DNA from: Pseudogulbenkiania sp. MAI-1
GTDB taxonomy: Bacteria > Pseudomonadota > Gammaproteobacteria > Burkholderiales > Chromobacteriaceae
Reading direction: 5' to 3'
Length of the DNA: 32,500 bases
NCBI RefSeq assembly: GCF_000527175.1
Contig: NZ_AZUR01000001.1
Span: 4,120,001 to 4,152,500 of the forward strand
Positions within the stretch are counted from its first letter, which is position 1. Each line of letters begins with the position of its first letter. The position numbers and the translations under genes are program-made. Shown here piece by piece: positions 1 through 9,381 of this stretch. Below the pieces are notes generated by a model. It was not told the origin of the DNA. It ran no database searches and saw only the letters and a program-made list of their open reading frames with translations.

Positions 1-119
1 CGGATCACCAGCACGTCCTTGCGGTCGGCCTTCTTGATGCCGGCTTCGGCCACGCTGAGTTCGACGCCGGCAATGGCGGCGAGCTGTTCGGGCTTAACGG
101 GGTTCAGGTTGACGGGCAT
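1..119 (-). CDS. argJ: ArgJ, bifunctional glutamate N-acetyltransferase / amino-acid acetyltransferase (5' end only)
   Basis: Only the first 39 codons are inside the window; the gene runs off the left edge. The N-terminus (MPVNLNPVKPEQLAAIAGVE...) resembles the N-terminus of Neisseriales ArgJ as I remember it, including the later LSVAEAGIKK stretch. ArgJ moves the acetyl group from N-acetylornithine to glutamate in the cyclic arginine pathway and in some species also makes N-acetylglutamate from acetyl-CoA. The ATG at 119 is preceded by a GGAG ribosome-binding site (about 128-131, read on the minus strand). It lies 60 bp downstream of recQ on the same strand with no terminator between, so co-transcription is possible. 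The autocatalytic Thr and the substrate-binding regions are outside the window, so identity rests on a short stretch. Confidence 0.72.
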   Translation of the reverse strand, partial: MPVNLNPVKPEQLAAIAGVELSVAEAGIKKADRKDVLVI

Positions 120-179
120 GTTGGGTTCTCCGGATGGTAAAGACAGTGGCCAGAAAGGCAGAGGTCAAGTGTACTGGAA

Positions 180-1982
<1,803 letters not shown>

Positions 1983-2051
1983 GGAGGGCAAGAGTCGAAA
2001 GAAGGCGCCATTGTACGGCATGCGCCGGGTGGCGTCGCGCGCCGGGCGGGC

Positions 2052-2082
2052 AAAAAAAGAAGGCCACCGGGGACGTGGCCTT
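2052..2082 (-). terminator. Intrinsic terminator-like hairpin upstream of recQ
   Basis: Read on the minus strand, an 8-bp stem AAGGCCAC/GTGGCCTT (2082-2075 with 2067-2060) encloses a 7-nt loop and is followed by C and seven Ts (2058-2052). This is a good rho-independent terminator shape, but it lies about 70 bp before the recQ start and no gene lies just upstream on that strand. It could be a leader attenuator for recQ, the 3' end of a short RNA, or a stop for antisense transcription from the lipoprotein side. Which of these applies is not visible. Confidence 0.55.
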
Positions 2083-2224
2083 TGAAGGGGCAATATCACA
2101 ATGCAGAGGAAATGCTAATGCCGCGAATGAGACGCAGCCCCGTGGACTAAAGTTCCCGCGCGTCGCCGATTGGCCGAAGCGCGCGCGCTGTGCGACACTG
2201 CCAGGGTGTATCCGGAGGTTCCCC

Positions 2225-2719
2225 ATGTTTTACCGTGTGTCCTTGCTGGCCGTGACCGCCGCCCTGCTGACCGCTTGCGCCAGCACCCCGCCCGCCGCCC
2301 CCCAGCGCAGACCGGCCCAACTGCGTCCCCAGCCTGCTCCGAGCGCGCCGCAGCAGGCCAACGCCGACTGGCATAACCTGGGCGTGTCGCCCAACGGCAA
2401 CATCCTGAACGAGATCGACAAGCTGTCGGTGCGCCGCCAGGGTTCCGTGGTAACCTTCCGCGACAAGAAGACCATCTTCAACATGAAGAAGGAAAACTTC
2501 CTGTCGACGCCGCGCCACAAGTATTCGATCAATACCTGGCAGATCGACTGCGCGAGCCGGACCTTCCGCCTGACCAGTGTCACACTGTTCGACGAAAACA
2601 GCCGTCTCGTCGCCAGCTACCTCTATAATGACAGCCAGATAAAACCGATGCCGGTGGTGCAAAACTCGGCCAGCTACCAGCAGATGCTGTTCGTTTGCGG
2701 TGGTGCTCAGCCCGTCTGA
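2225..2719 (+). CDS. Lipoprotein, possible surface-adhesin E-like family
   Basis: A 164-residue secreted lipoprotein. A hydrophobic signal (residues 3-16) ends in the lipobox LTAC with lipidation Cys18, followed by a Pro/Gln/Ala-rich linker to about residue 45. The mature domain (WHNLGVSPNGN... to the final CGG) has two Cys (in QIDCAS and LFVCGG) that could form a disulfide. The pattern resembles small Neisseriales periplasmic or surface proteins grouped as adhesin E-like, but I recognise this only by overall character. The ribosome-binding site GGAGG (2214-2218) is 6 nt before ATG 2225. A weak promoter fits as TTGGCC (2170-2175), an 18-nt spacer and GACACT (2194-2199). It is divergent from recQ; a ParA-type gene follows after 46 bp on the same strand. 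Confidence 0.75.
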   Translation: MFYRVSLLAVTAALLTACASTPPAAPQRRPAQLRPQPAPSAPQQANADWHNLGVSPNGNILNEIDKLSVRRQGSVVTFRDKKTIFNMKKENFLSTPRHKYSINTWQIDCASRTFRLTSVTLFDENSRLVASYLYNDSQIKPMPVVQNSASYQQMLFVCGGAQPV

Positions 2720-2765
2720 GCGGTCGACGGCGCGCCCGCCCGGCGCAAAAAAACAGGAAGATGCC

Positions 2766-3545
2766 ATGGGCGCCATACGCCGTGTCGTATTCAACCAGAA
2801 GGGCGGGGTGGGCAAATCCACCATCGCCGTCAACCTCGCCGCCGTCGCCGCCCGCGCGGGACAGCGCGTGCTGGTGATCGATCTCGATCCGCAGGGCAAC
2901 GCCAGCCACTACTTGCTGGGCAGCGCGCCGGCCGGCGACGGCCCGACGTTGGCCGACTTCTTCCAGCAGATGCTCAACATCAGCCTGTTCAGCAAGACGC
3001 CGCAGGAATACGTGGTGCCCACGCCGTTCGCCGGCCTGTCGCTGATGCCATCGCACCCGGAGCTGGCCGAGCTGATGGGCAAGCTGGAATCGCGCTACAA
3101 GATGTTCAAGTTGAAGGAGGCACTCGACCAGCTGTCCGCCGACTTCGATGAGATCTGGATCGACACCCCTCCCGCACTGAATTTCTACACCCGCTCGGCG
3201 CTGATCGCCGCCGACCGCTGCCTGATTCCGTTCGACTGCGACGCCTTCTCGCGTCAGGCGCTGTACAACCTGATGGGCAACACCGACGAGATCCGTGCCG
3301 ACCACAACCCCGAGCTGCATATCGAGGGTATCGTGGTGAACCAGTTCCAGCCGCGCGCCAGCCTGCCGGCGCGCCTGGTGGCTGAGCTGAAGGAGGAGGG
3401 CTTGCCGGTGCTGGACGCCCCGCTGTCGGCCTCGGTGAAGATCCGCGAATCGCACCAGGCCGCCCAGCCGATGGTGTTTTTCGACGCGCGCCACAAGATC
3501 TCGCAGGAATTCGAGCGGCTGTACCGCCACTTGCACACCCGCTGA
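2766..3545 (+). CDS. ParA/MinD-type ATPase (orphan)
   Basis: A 259-residue P-loop ATPase of the ParA superfamily, the group that positions DNA or protein cargo by ATP-driven binding to nucleoid or membrane. The deviant Walker A motif KGGVGKST (12-19) with its signature lysine is at the N-terminus. Walker A' VLVIDLDPQGN (35-45) and Walker B WIDTPPALNF follow. ATG 2766 is supported by AGGAAG at 2755-2760 and gives a protein starting three residues before the first beta strand. There is no N-terminal HTH, no ParB partner and no parS-like site nearby, so it is unlikely to be the main chromosome partition ATPase. It sits 15 bp upstream of a sensor kinase gene, probably in one transcript, which suggests a role in placing a signalling or surface complex. 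That role is inference. Confidence 0.85.
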   Translation: MGAIRRVVFNQKGGVGKSTIAVNLAAVAARAGQRVLVIDLDPQGNASHYLLGSAPAGDGPTLADFFQQMLNISLFSKTPQEYVVPTPFAGLSLMPSHPELAELMGKLESRYKMFKLKEALDQLSADFDEIWIDTPPALNFYTRSALIAADRCLIPFDCDAFSRQALYNLMGNTDEIRADHNPELHIEGIVVNQFQPRASLPARLVAELKEEGLPVLDAPLSASVKIRESHQAAQPMVFFDARHKISQEFERLYRHLHTR

Positions 3546-3560
3546 GCGTGAGCACCGGAC

Positions 3561-6152
3561 ATGCGCCGGATTCCCCCGCCCCGATTGATCCTGTTCACCG
3601 GGCTGCTGCTGACGCTGCTGCTGAGTGGCGAAGCCTGGCTGCTGGCCGACAACCGGCGCCAGCAGCAGCTCGATCATGATCAGGCCAGCGGCCGGGTGTG
3701 GCTGCAGACGCTGGCCTGGCAGCTTCAGGCCCGGCTCGATCACGCTCGCCTGCTGGCAATGCAGGCGACCCAACCGCCCCCCGGCGGGCTCGACGAATGG
3801 CTGAATGCCTTGCGCCAGCCAGATGCCGGCTATACCGAAGCGGCACTGGTAGAACGCATCGCCGCTGCCGAGCGTCCCGCCATGGAGGCTCGGCTAGGCC
3901 AGCCGGTGCTCGACTGGACCGCCGGCCGATTACAAGCAGCCCCCTCCCGCCCTTTCTATTACGTAGTGATGCAGCAGACCGGGGCTGCCGACAGACAAAC
4001 GCCGATCGGGCTCGACCTGGGCGCCCGGGCCGACTGGATGCCCACCTTCGAGAGCGCTCTCAATACCCGCCGTCCCTTGCTGCACATGGCGGACGATCCG
4101 TCCTCGTCACGGCCGCGCCTGGATATCGTCAGCCCGGTGCCGCAACAGGCTCGCGTGCTGCGGCTGCGCCTCGATCCGTCAGCACTGCTGACCTCGCAGC
4201 CGACGAACGACGAGGCCCCGGCCAGCCGGCTGCGGCTGGTGGCCTGGCCGGCCCAGCAGAGCGGTGTGCCCTTGCTGGACAGCCATCCTGGGCATCCCTT
4301 GCCCACCACTCCACCGCTGCAAACGCGCAGCCTCCCGGCGGGCGGCATGACGCTGCAGTGCGCGGTATTCGCGCTGACCGCCCCGGCATTGACCTTGCAG
4401 GACCACGACCTGCTGATCCTCGCCCTGTCGGGAAGCGGTGCTCTGGCGCTGCTGATCCACCTCTACCGGCTCGGCCGCAGCAATCGCCAGTTCCGCCGAG
4501 CACTGCTGGAGAAACACGAAGAGGTGGAGGAAAGCAACCGCTCGCTGCGCCGCCAGCTGATCGAGCACCGCCGCGCCGAGCAGGCGCTGGCCGACAGCGA
4601 AGCACGCCAACGCGCCATCCTGGAGGCCAGTTCCGACGCCATCCTGTTGCTGGAGCACGACGGCACCGTGCGTGTGGCCAACGCCGCGGCGGCACGGCTG
4701 ATCGGCCGACGCAGCGACCGCCTGCCGCGTCAGCCACTGGCTACGCTGTTCCCCGACTGGTACGACCCCGAGCGCAGCCGGCCATTCGCCCAGATCGCCG
4801 CCGAGTCTGACGGCGCCCCGTTCGAAGCACAGCTGCGGTGCGAGGACGGCAGCCGCCTGCCGGTGGAGCTGACGCTGAGCCGGGTGGATCAGCCGGATGA
4901 CACCTGCTTCCTGCTGGTCTGCCGCAACATCCGCCAGCGCAAGGAGCAGGAAGCCGCCTTGCTGGAACTGCAGAGCAGCCTGGTCGGCCAAGTCGAGCGG
5001 CAACGCCAGCAGCTCACTGCGCTGCTCGACGCCAGTCCGCTTGCCATGGCCTACGTCGCCGATCACCGCTTCAAGCAGGTCAACCGCGCCTTCCTGGAGC
5101 TGTTCCGGCTGCCCGCTGCCGAGGTCGAGGAGCAATCGACCACGCTCATCTTCGAGTCGGCCGAGCAGTGGCAGCGGCTGGTACGGCTACTGCATGGCGT
5201 ACTGCCGGAGGGGCCGGTGTGCCAGCAGGACATCCGCCTCCGTGACGGACAGGGCGGCGCCCTGTGGTGCCAGGTCTACGGCAAAGCGCTCGACCCGGCG
5301 CTGCCTGGGCTGGGCTCGGTGTGGATCTACCAGGACATTTCGGCGCAACGCGCCACCGAGGCGGCCCTGCGCGAGGCCAAGACCCTGGCCGAGGACACCA
5401 GCCGCGCCAAGACCGAGTTCCTGGCCAACATGTCGCATGAATTGCGCACCCCGCTGCACGCCATCCTCGGTTTCGCCGAGATGGGGGAACGCCGCAGCGC
5501 CAGCGACAACACGCCGAAACAGCAGCACTATTTCGAGCGCATCCACAGCAGCGGCAAGCGCCTGCTGACGCTGCTGAACGACTTGCTGGACCTGGCCAAG
5601 ATGGAAGTGAAGCGGATGGAATTCCAGATGGAGCCGCAGGATATGTTGCGCTGCATCCACGAAGCCCGCGAGGAAATGCTGCCGATGGCGGCAAAACATG
5701 GCATTGACATTATACTGGAAACGGATGGTCCCACCCTGGTGGCCGAGTTCGACCCGCTGCGCATCGGCCAGGTGATGCGCAACCTGCTTGCCAACGCCAT
5801 CAAGGTCAGTCCGCCGGCCGGCCGCATCACCATCCGCATCGCCACCCTGGTCGATGCTGCCGGGGTCGAATGGGTCGAGGTGACGGTCACCGACCAGGGT
5901 CCGGGCATCGCCGAGGACGAACTGGAGCCGATTTTCGACAAGTTCACCCAGGGTAGCGCCACCAAGACCGGTGCTGGCGGAACCGGGCTGGGCCTGTCCA
6001 TCTGCCGCGAAATCGTGCTCGCCCATGGCGGCGTGATCAGCGCCGAGAATGCAGCCCACGGCGGCGCCGTATTCCGCTTCACCTTGCCACGCTGGCCACG
6101 GCCCGCCCCACACGGAACGGAGCATGATGGAACACACGCTACTCTTGGTTGA
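3561..6152 (+). CDS. Membrane-bound PAS histidine kinase with CHASE-like periplasmic sensor
   Basis: An 863-residue sensor kinase. TM1 is at about 8-28. A periplasmic region of about 250 residues contains a CHASE-like stretch (PFYYVV at 131-136, IGLDLGARADW at 149-159, then ESALNTRRPLLH), and TM2 is at about 284-303. A coiled coil (310-350) leads into PAS1 (about 346-460), a second coil, and PAS2 (about 484-598). The HisKA domain carries NMSHELRTPLH with phospho-acceptor His626. The HATPase_c domain has an N box NLLANAIK (741-748), G1 DQGPGIAE (778-785) and G2 GGTGLGLSI (806-814). There is no receiver domain of its own. It overlaps the next gene, a response regulator, by 29 nt, so the two are very likely coupled partners. 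The CHASE call is by pattern; the ligand is unknown. The ribosome-binding site before ATG 3561 is weak. Confidence 0.92.
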   Translation: MRRIPPPRLILFTGLLLTLLLSGEAWLLADNRRQQQLDHDQASGRVWLQTLAWQLQARLDHARLLAMQATQPPPGGLDEWLNALRQPDAGYTEAALVERIAAAERPAMEARLGQPVLDWTAGRLQAAPSRPFYYVVMQQTGAADRQTPIGLDLGARADWMPTFESALNTRRPLLHMADDPSSSRPRLDIVSPVPQQARVLRLRLDPSALLTSQPTNDEAPASRLRLVAWPAQQSGVPLLDSHPGHPLPTTPPLQTRSLPAGGMTLQCAVFALTAPALTLQDHDLLILALSGSGALALLIHLYRLGRSNRQFRRALLEKHEEVEESNRSLRRQLIEHRRAEQALADSEARQRAILEASSDAILLLEHDGTVRVANAAAARLIGRRSDRLPRQPLATLFPDWYDPERSRPFAQIAAESDGAPFEAQLRCEDGSRLPVELTLSRVDQPDDTCFLLVCRNIRQRKEQEAALLELQSSLVGQVERQRQQLTALLDASPLAMAYVADHRFKQVNRAFLELFRLPAAEVEEQSTTLIFESAEQWQRLVRLLHGVLPEGPVCQQDIRLRDGQGGALWCQVYGKALDPALPGLGSVWIYQDISAQRATEAALREAKTLAEDTSRAKTEFLANMSHELRTPLHAILGFAEMGERRSASDNTPKQQHYFERIHSSGKRLLTLLNDLLDLAKMEVKRMEFQMEPQDMLRCIHEAREEMLPMAAKHGIDIILETDGPTLVAEFDPLRIGQVMRNLLANAIKVSPPAGRITIRIATLVDAAGVEWVEVTVTDQGPGIAEDELEPIFDKFTQGSATKTGAGGTGLGLSICREIVLAHGGVISAENAAHGGAVFRFTLPRWPRPAPHGTEHDGTHATLG

Positions 6153-7014
6153 TGACGAGCCGTTCAGTCTTGAGCTGATGAGCGAGCTGCTGGAAAGCGA
6201 CGGCTACCGCACGGTACAGGCCGAAAGCGGCGAGGAAGCCTGGAGTCGGCTCGAGGCCGAGCACGAGCGCTTCTGCGCCGTGCTGCTCGACAAGATGATG
6301 CCCGGCCTGAGCGGCATGGAGCTACTGGCGCGCATCAAGGAAAATCCGGACATGGAACACCTGCCGGTGATCATCCAGTCCGCCTTCGGTTCGCCCGGCA
6401 GCATCCAGCAGGGCATGAGCGCCGGTGCCTTCTTCTTCCTCAGCAAGCCGTTTTCGCGCGACATGCTGCTGGCCGTGGTCAAGGCGGCAGTCAGCCACTG
6501 GGACCGCCAGCTGTACTTCCGCGAAATGGGGCTGCACCAGGAAGGCACCATGATGCTGCTGCAGGACGCCGAGTTCACCTTGCGCACGTTGCAGGAAGCG
6601 CACGCGGTGACCGCCTTGCTGGCGCGCGCCTGCCCGGTACCGGAGCGCGTGGCCAGCGGGTTGTACGAGCTGATCGCCAATGCCGTCGAACACGGCAACC
6701 TGGAATTCGACTTCCAGGACAAGCAGCGGCTGCTGGCCGAAGAAAACTGGGACAACGCGCTGGAGGCCCGGCTGGCCGACCCGGCCTACGCCCAGCGCCA
6801 GGTCAGCGTGCGCTTTCAACGCACCGCCGAGGGCATCACCTTCACCATCACCGATCAGGGACGCGGCTTCGACTGGCAGGCGGTGCTCAACGCCGGCCCG
6901 GCGGCACTGCTGCGCCCGCATGGCCGCGGCATCCTGCTGGCCAAGCTGAGCTCCTTCGACCAGCTCGAATACCCGGGCGACGGCAGCCAGGTCATCGCCC
7001 GCCTGCTGCTGTGA
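6124..7014 (+). CDS. Response regulator fused to an RsbW-like HATPase domain
   Basis: A 296-residue protein. The N-terminal receiver domain (about 3-122) shows the acidic pair Asp10/Asp11, phospho-acceptor Asp56 in LLDKMMPG, Ser86 and Lys108 in LSKPF. There is no DNA-binding domain. The C-terminal part (about 150-296) is an HATPase_c of the anti-sigma/serine-kinase type: N box YELIANAVEHGN (181-192), G1 DQGRGFD (244-250) and G2 HGRGILLAK (266-274). No HisKA-type dimerisation helix with a phospho-His is seen. This suggests that phosphorylation by the upstream kinase controls binding or phosphorylation of a partner such as a STAS protein or sigma factor, rather than transcription directly. GGAACGGAG (6114-6122) precedes the tandem ATGs at 6124 and 6127. 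No PP2C phosphatase or sigma gene is adjacent. The 3' end overlaps comEC convergently. Confidence 0.9.
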   Translation: MMEHTLLLVDDEPFSLELMSELLESDGYRTVQAESGEEAWSRLEAEHERFCAVLLDKMMPGLSGMELLARIKENPDMEHLPVIIQSAFGSPGSIQQGMSAGAFFFLSKPFSRDMLLAVVKAAVSHWDRQLYFREMGLHQEGTMMLLQDAEFTLRTLQEAHAVTALLARACPVPERVASGLYELIANAVEHGNLEFDFQDKQRLLAEENWDNALEARLADPAYAQRQVSVRFQRTAEGITFTITDQGRGFDWQAVLNAGPAALLRPHGRGILLAKLSSFDQLEYPGDGSQVIARLLL

Positions 7015-9280
7015 GTTTGTCTTCGGCAGCGTCGGGGCGCGCTCGCCAGTAGCGCGGAGCCTGCAGGCGGAAGGCGCTGACCCCGACCTCCCGGCCCAGT
7101 TCGATCCGCAAGGCCCCAAGCTGGTCGGTACGCAGCACTCCCGTTCCCTGCGCACGATAGCGTTCGAGTGTCTGCGGATGCGGATGACGGTAGCGGTTGC
7201 GATAGCCGGCGCTGAACACGCCCCAGCGCGGTGTCACCGCCTGCAGCAGCGCCTCGCCGGACGCACCACGGCTGCCGTGGTGCGGGGCCAGCAACACGTC
7301 ACTGGCCAGCGCGCGACCGTAGCGCAGCACCAGTTCGTCTTCTTCGCGTTGTCCGATGTCGCCGGGCAGCAGCACCGCCTGTGTCATGGTCGCCACGCGC
7401 AACACGCAACTGTGCGCGTTGTCCTCGCCCGTGAGCCCCTCCGGCGGCCACAGCACGTCGAAGCGTACCCCGTCCCAGGCCCAGCTCTGCCCCGCTTGGC
7501 ACGGCGCGGCATCGTCGCGGAACCCGGCCAGTGTCTCCGGCTGACCAGCCCACACCCGCGCCACCGGCAGGGCGGCCAGCAAGCCGGCCGCCGCAGCATC
7601 ATGGTCGCTGTCGTGGTGGGACAGCATCAGCGCGTCGAGCCGCCGCACACCCAAGCCGGCCAGTTGCGGCAGCAGCACGCGCTCGGCCTCGCCCGGCCCG
7701 GTGTCGTACAACAGGTCGTGATGGGCGGTCTGCAGCAGCACCGACAAGCCCTGGCCGACGTCGAACACCTGCACCCGCAGCGTGGCCGGTGCCGGGCGCG
7801 GCGGGCTGTACAGCAAGGCCGGGGTGAGCAGCAGCGCCCCGAACGCCCGCAGCGGCACACCGCGCGGCGCGATCAGCCACAAGGAACCGAGCGCACCGAG
7901 CATCAGCAGCGGCCACGGCAGACCGGGGATCGACCACGGCGGCAGCACGGCGAGCTTGTCCACCGCCCAGAAGAAGCCTTCGGCCAACCACGCCGCCCAG
8001 TGCAGCGGGGCATCGAACGGCAGCGCCACCGCCGCCAGCGCCAACGGCGTCACCAACGCCGAGATGTAGGGGATCGCCACCGCGTTGGCAAAGGGCGACA
8101 CCAGCGGCAGGTTGCCGAAGAACAGCGCCAGCGGCAGCAGCGACATCACCAGCGCCGCCCACTGACCGGCCAGCGCCGCGCGCAGCTTGCCGGGCGGACG
8201 GCGGCGCGCCAGCGTGGCGGCCATCAGCGCCGCCACCAGCCCGAACGACAGCCACAGCCCCGGCGCCAGCACGGAAAAGGGATCGATCAGCAACACCACA
8301 GTCAGCGCCAACCACCACACCTGGAACGGCGTGTAGGCGCGGCGCGAGGCCAGCAGCACCGCCGCGCAGGCGAGCATGAACAGGGTGCGCTGGGTCGGCA
8401 CCGAGAAACCGGCCAGCAGCGCGTAGCCCAGCGCCGCCAGCACGGTGACGGCGGCGATCACCAGCCGCGGCGGCACGCTCACCGTTGGCCGCAGCCGCAG
8501 CCACCCGGCCGCCAGCAACGCCGCCAAACCGGCGACCATGGTGATATGCAATCCAGATATCGATACCAGGTGGGTCAGGCCGGTGCGCGAGAAGCGCTGC
8601 CAGTCCTCGCGCGCGATGGCCTGCTGCGCACCGACGGTGAGCGCGCCGATCAGCACCGCTTCACGCGTCTCGCCCAGCACCCGCTGGAGGCGGGCCTGCA
8701 CGGCGGCGCGCAGGCGGTCGATGTATGCCAGCGCATCCTTGGCATCGTCCAGCCGCACCGCGCCCTTGCCGACCGAGCCGCCGGCCTGCAGCCCTTCCGA
8801 CCACATCCACGCCTCGCCGTCGAAGCCGAACGGGTTGGCGGTGGCGTGGCGCGCCTTGAAACGCGCCGTGAGCCGCCAGCGGCTGCCGGCCGGCCAGTCG
8901 CCGCCGCGGTAGGCGTTCAGCTGGACTCGCGCCGGCAGCCGGGCCCCCGGCGTCAGTACCTGCTCCACCTCGGCGTTCAGCCGCACGCCGTAGTCGCCGG
9001 GATCGGGCAGGCCGCGCACGACGGCGACGAACTCGACCGGCCGCCCCTCCCATTGCGGCGCCAGCGCGTCGGCCAGCCGCAGCTCGGCACGCCAGCCGGC
9101 GTAGCCGAGCCCGGCCAGGCCGCACATCAGCCACAGCGCGGCCTGGCGACCACGGCCGTCGAGGCGCCAGGCGAGCACGGCGGCGCCCGCCAGCGCCGGC
9201 CCCAGCCAGCGGCCATCTGGCAGTTCGGGAAGGAAGGCGCACAGCGCGATGCCGGCGCAGAAGGCAGCGAGCAGGATCAT
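6992..9280 (-). CDS. comEC: DNA internalization competence protein ComEC/Rec2
   Basis: A 762-residue multi-spanning membrane protein that carries incoming single-stranded DNA across the inner membrane during natural transformation. The order is as in the family: N-terminal TM helices, a soluble OB-fold-like DUF4131 region (about 50-170), the competence TM core beginning near LIGALTVGAQQAI and LVSISGLHITMVAGL, and a C-terminal metallo-beta-lactamase-like domain. That last domain has DVGQGLSVLLQT, YDTGPG, LMLSHHDSDHD and VLLAPHHGSRGASG, so its metal-site residues look intact. The length is normal for the family (about 750-850). The ATG at 9280 gives a short N-terminus directly before TM1. On the minus strand a TAAAAT sequence lies only 6 nt upstream, so the leader may be very short or the promoter lies elsewhere. 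The 3' end overlaps the response-regulator gene by 23 bp. Confidence 0.94.
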   Translation of the reverse strand: MILLAAFCAGIALCAFLPELPDGRWLGPALAGAAVLAWRLDGRGRQAALWLMCGLAGLGYAGWRAELRLADALAPQWEGRPVEFVAVVRGLPDPGDYGVRLNAEVEQVLTPGARLPARVQLNAYRGGDWPAGSRWRLTARFKARHATANPFGFDGEAWMWSEGLQAGGSVGKGAVRLDDAKDALAYIDRLRAAVQARLQRVLGETREAVLIGALTVGAQQAIAREDWQRFSRTGLTHLVSISGLHITMVAGLAALLAAGWLRLRPTVSVPPRLVIAAVTVLAALGYALLAGFSVPTQRTLFMLACAAVLLASRRAYTPFQVWWLALTVVLLIDPFSVLAPGLWLSFGLVAALMAATLARRRPPGKLRAALAGQWAALVMSLLPLALFFGNLPLVSPFANAVAIPYISALVTPLALAAVALPFDAPLHWAAWLAEGFFWAVDKLAVLPPWSIPGLPWPLLMLGALGSLWLIAPRGVPLRAFGALLLTPALLYSPPRPAPATLRVQVFDVGQGLSVLLQTAHHDLLYDTGPGEAERVLLPQLAGLGVRRLDALMLSHHDSDHDAAAAGLLAALPVARVWAGQPETLAGFRDDAAPCQAGQSWAWDGVRFDVLWPPEGLTGEDNAHSCVLRVATMTQAVLLPGDIGQREEDELVLRYGRALASDVLLAPHHGSRGASGEALLQAVTPRWGVFSAGYRNRYRHPHPQTLERYRAQGTGVLRTDQLGALRIELGREVGVSAFRLQAPRYWRARPDAAEDKLTAAGGR

Positions 9281-9381
9281 CCCGCCATTTTATGGTTTTG
9301 ACATGAAATGGCTAAGCCTGCGCGGTTGCCGCTGACCGCTCCTTGCCGTATCTTCGCCGCGTCGTTCACCGAAAGTCGTCC

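Noticed and set aside
2766..3545. ParA as the main chromosome partition protein
   Set aside because: There is no parB, gid or rnp/ori-type neighbour and no parS-like palindrome; the context is signalling genes.
7178..9301. 707-codon open frame on the plus strand
   Set aside because: Antisense to comEC; the translation is Arg/Gln/His-rich without any recognisable fold, whereas the minus strand gives a complete ComEC.
9298..9303. Perfect TTGACA as a promoter for rsmJ
   Set aside because: No acceptable -10 box lies 15-19 nt downstream on the plus strand.
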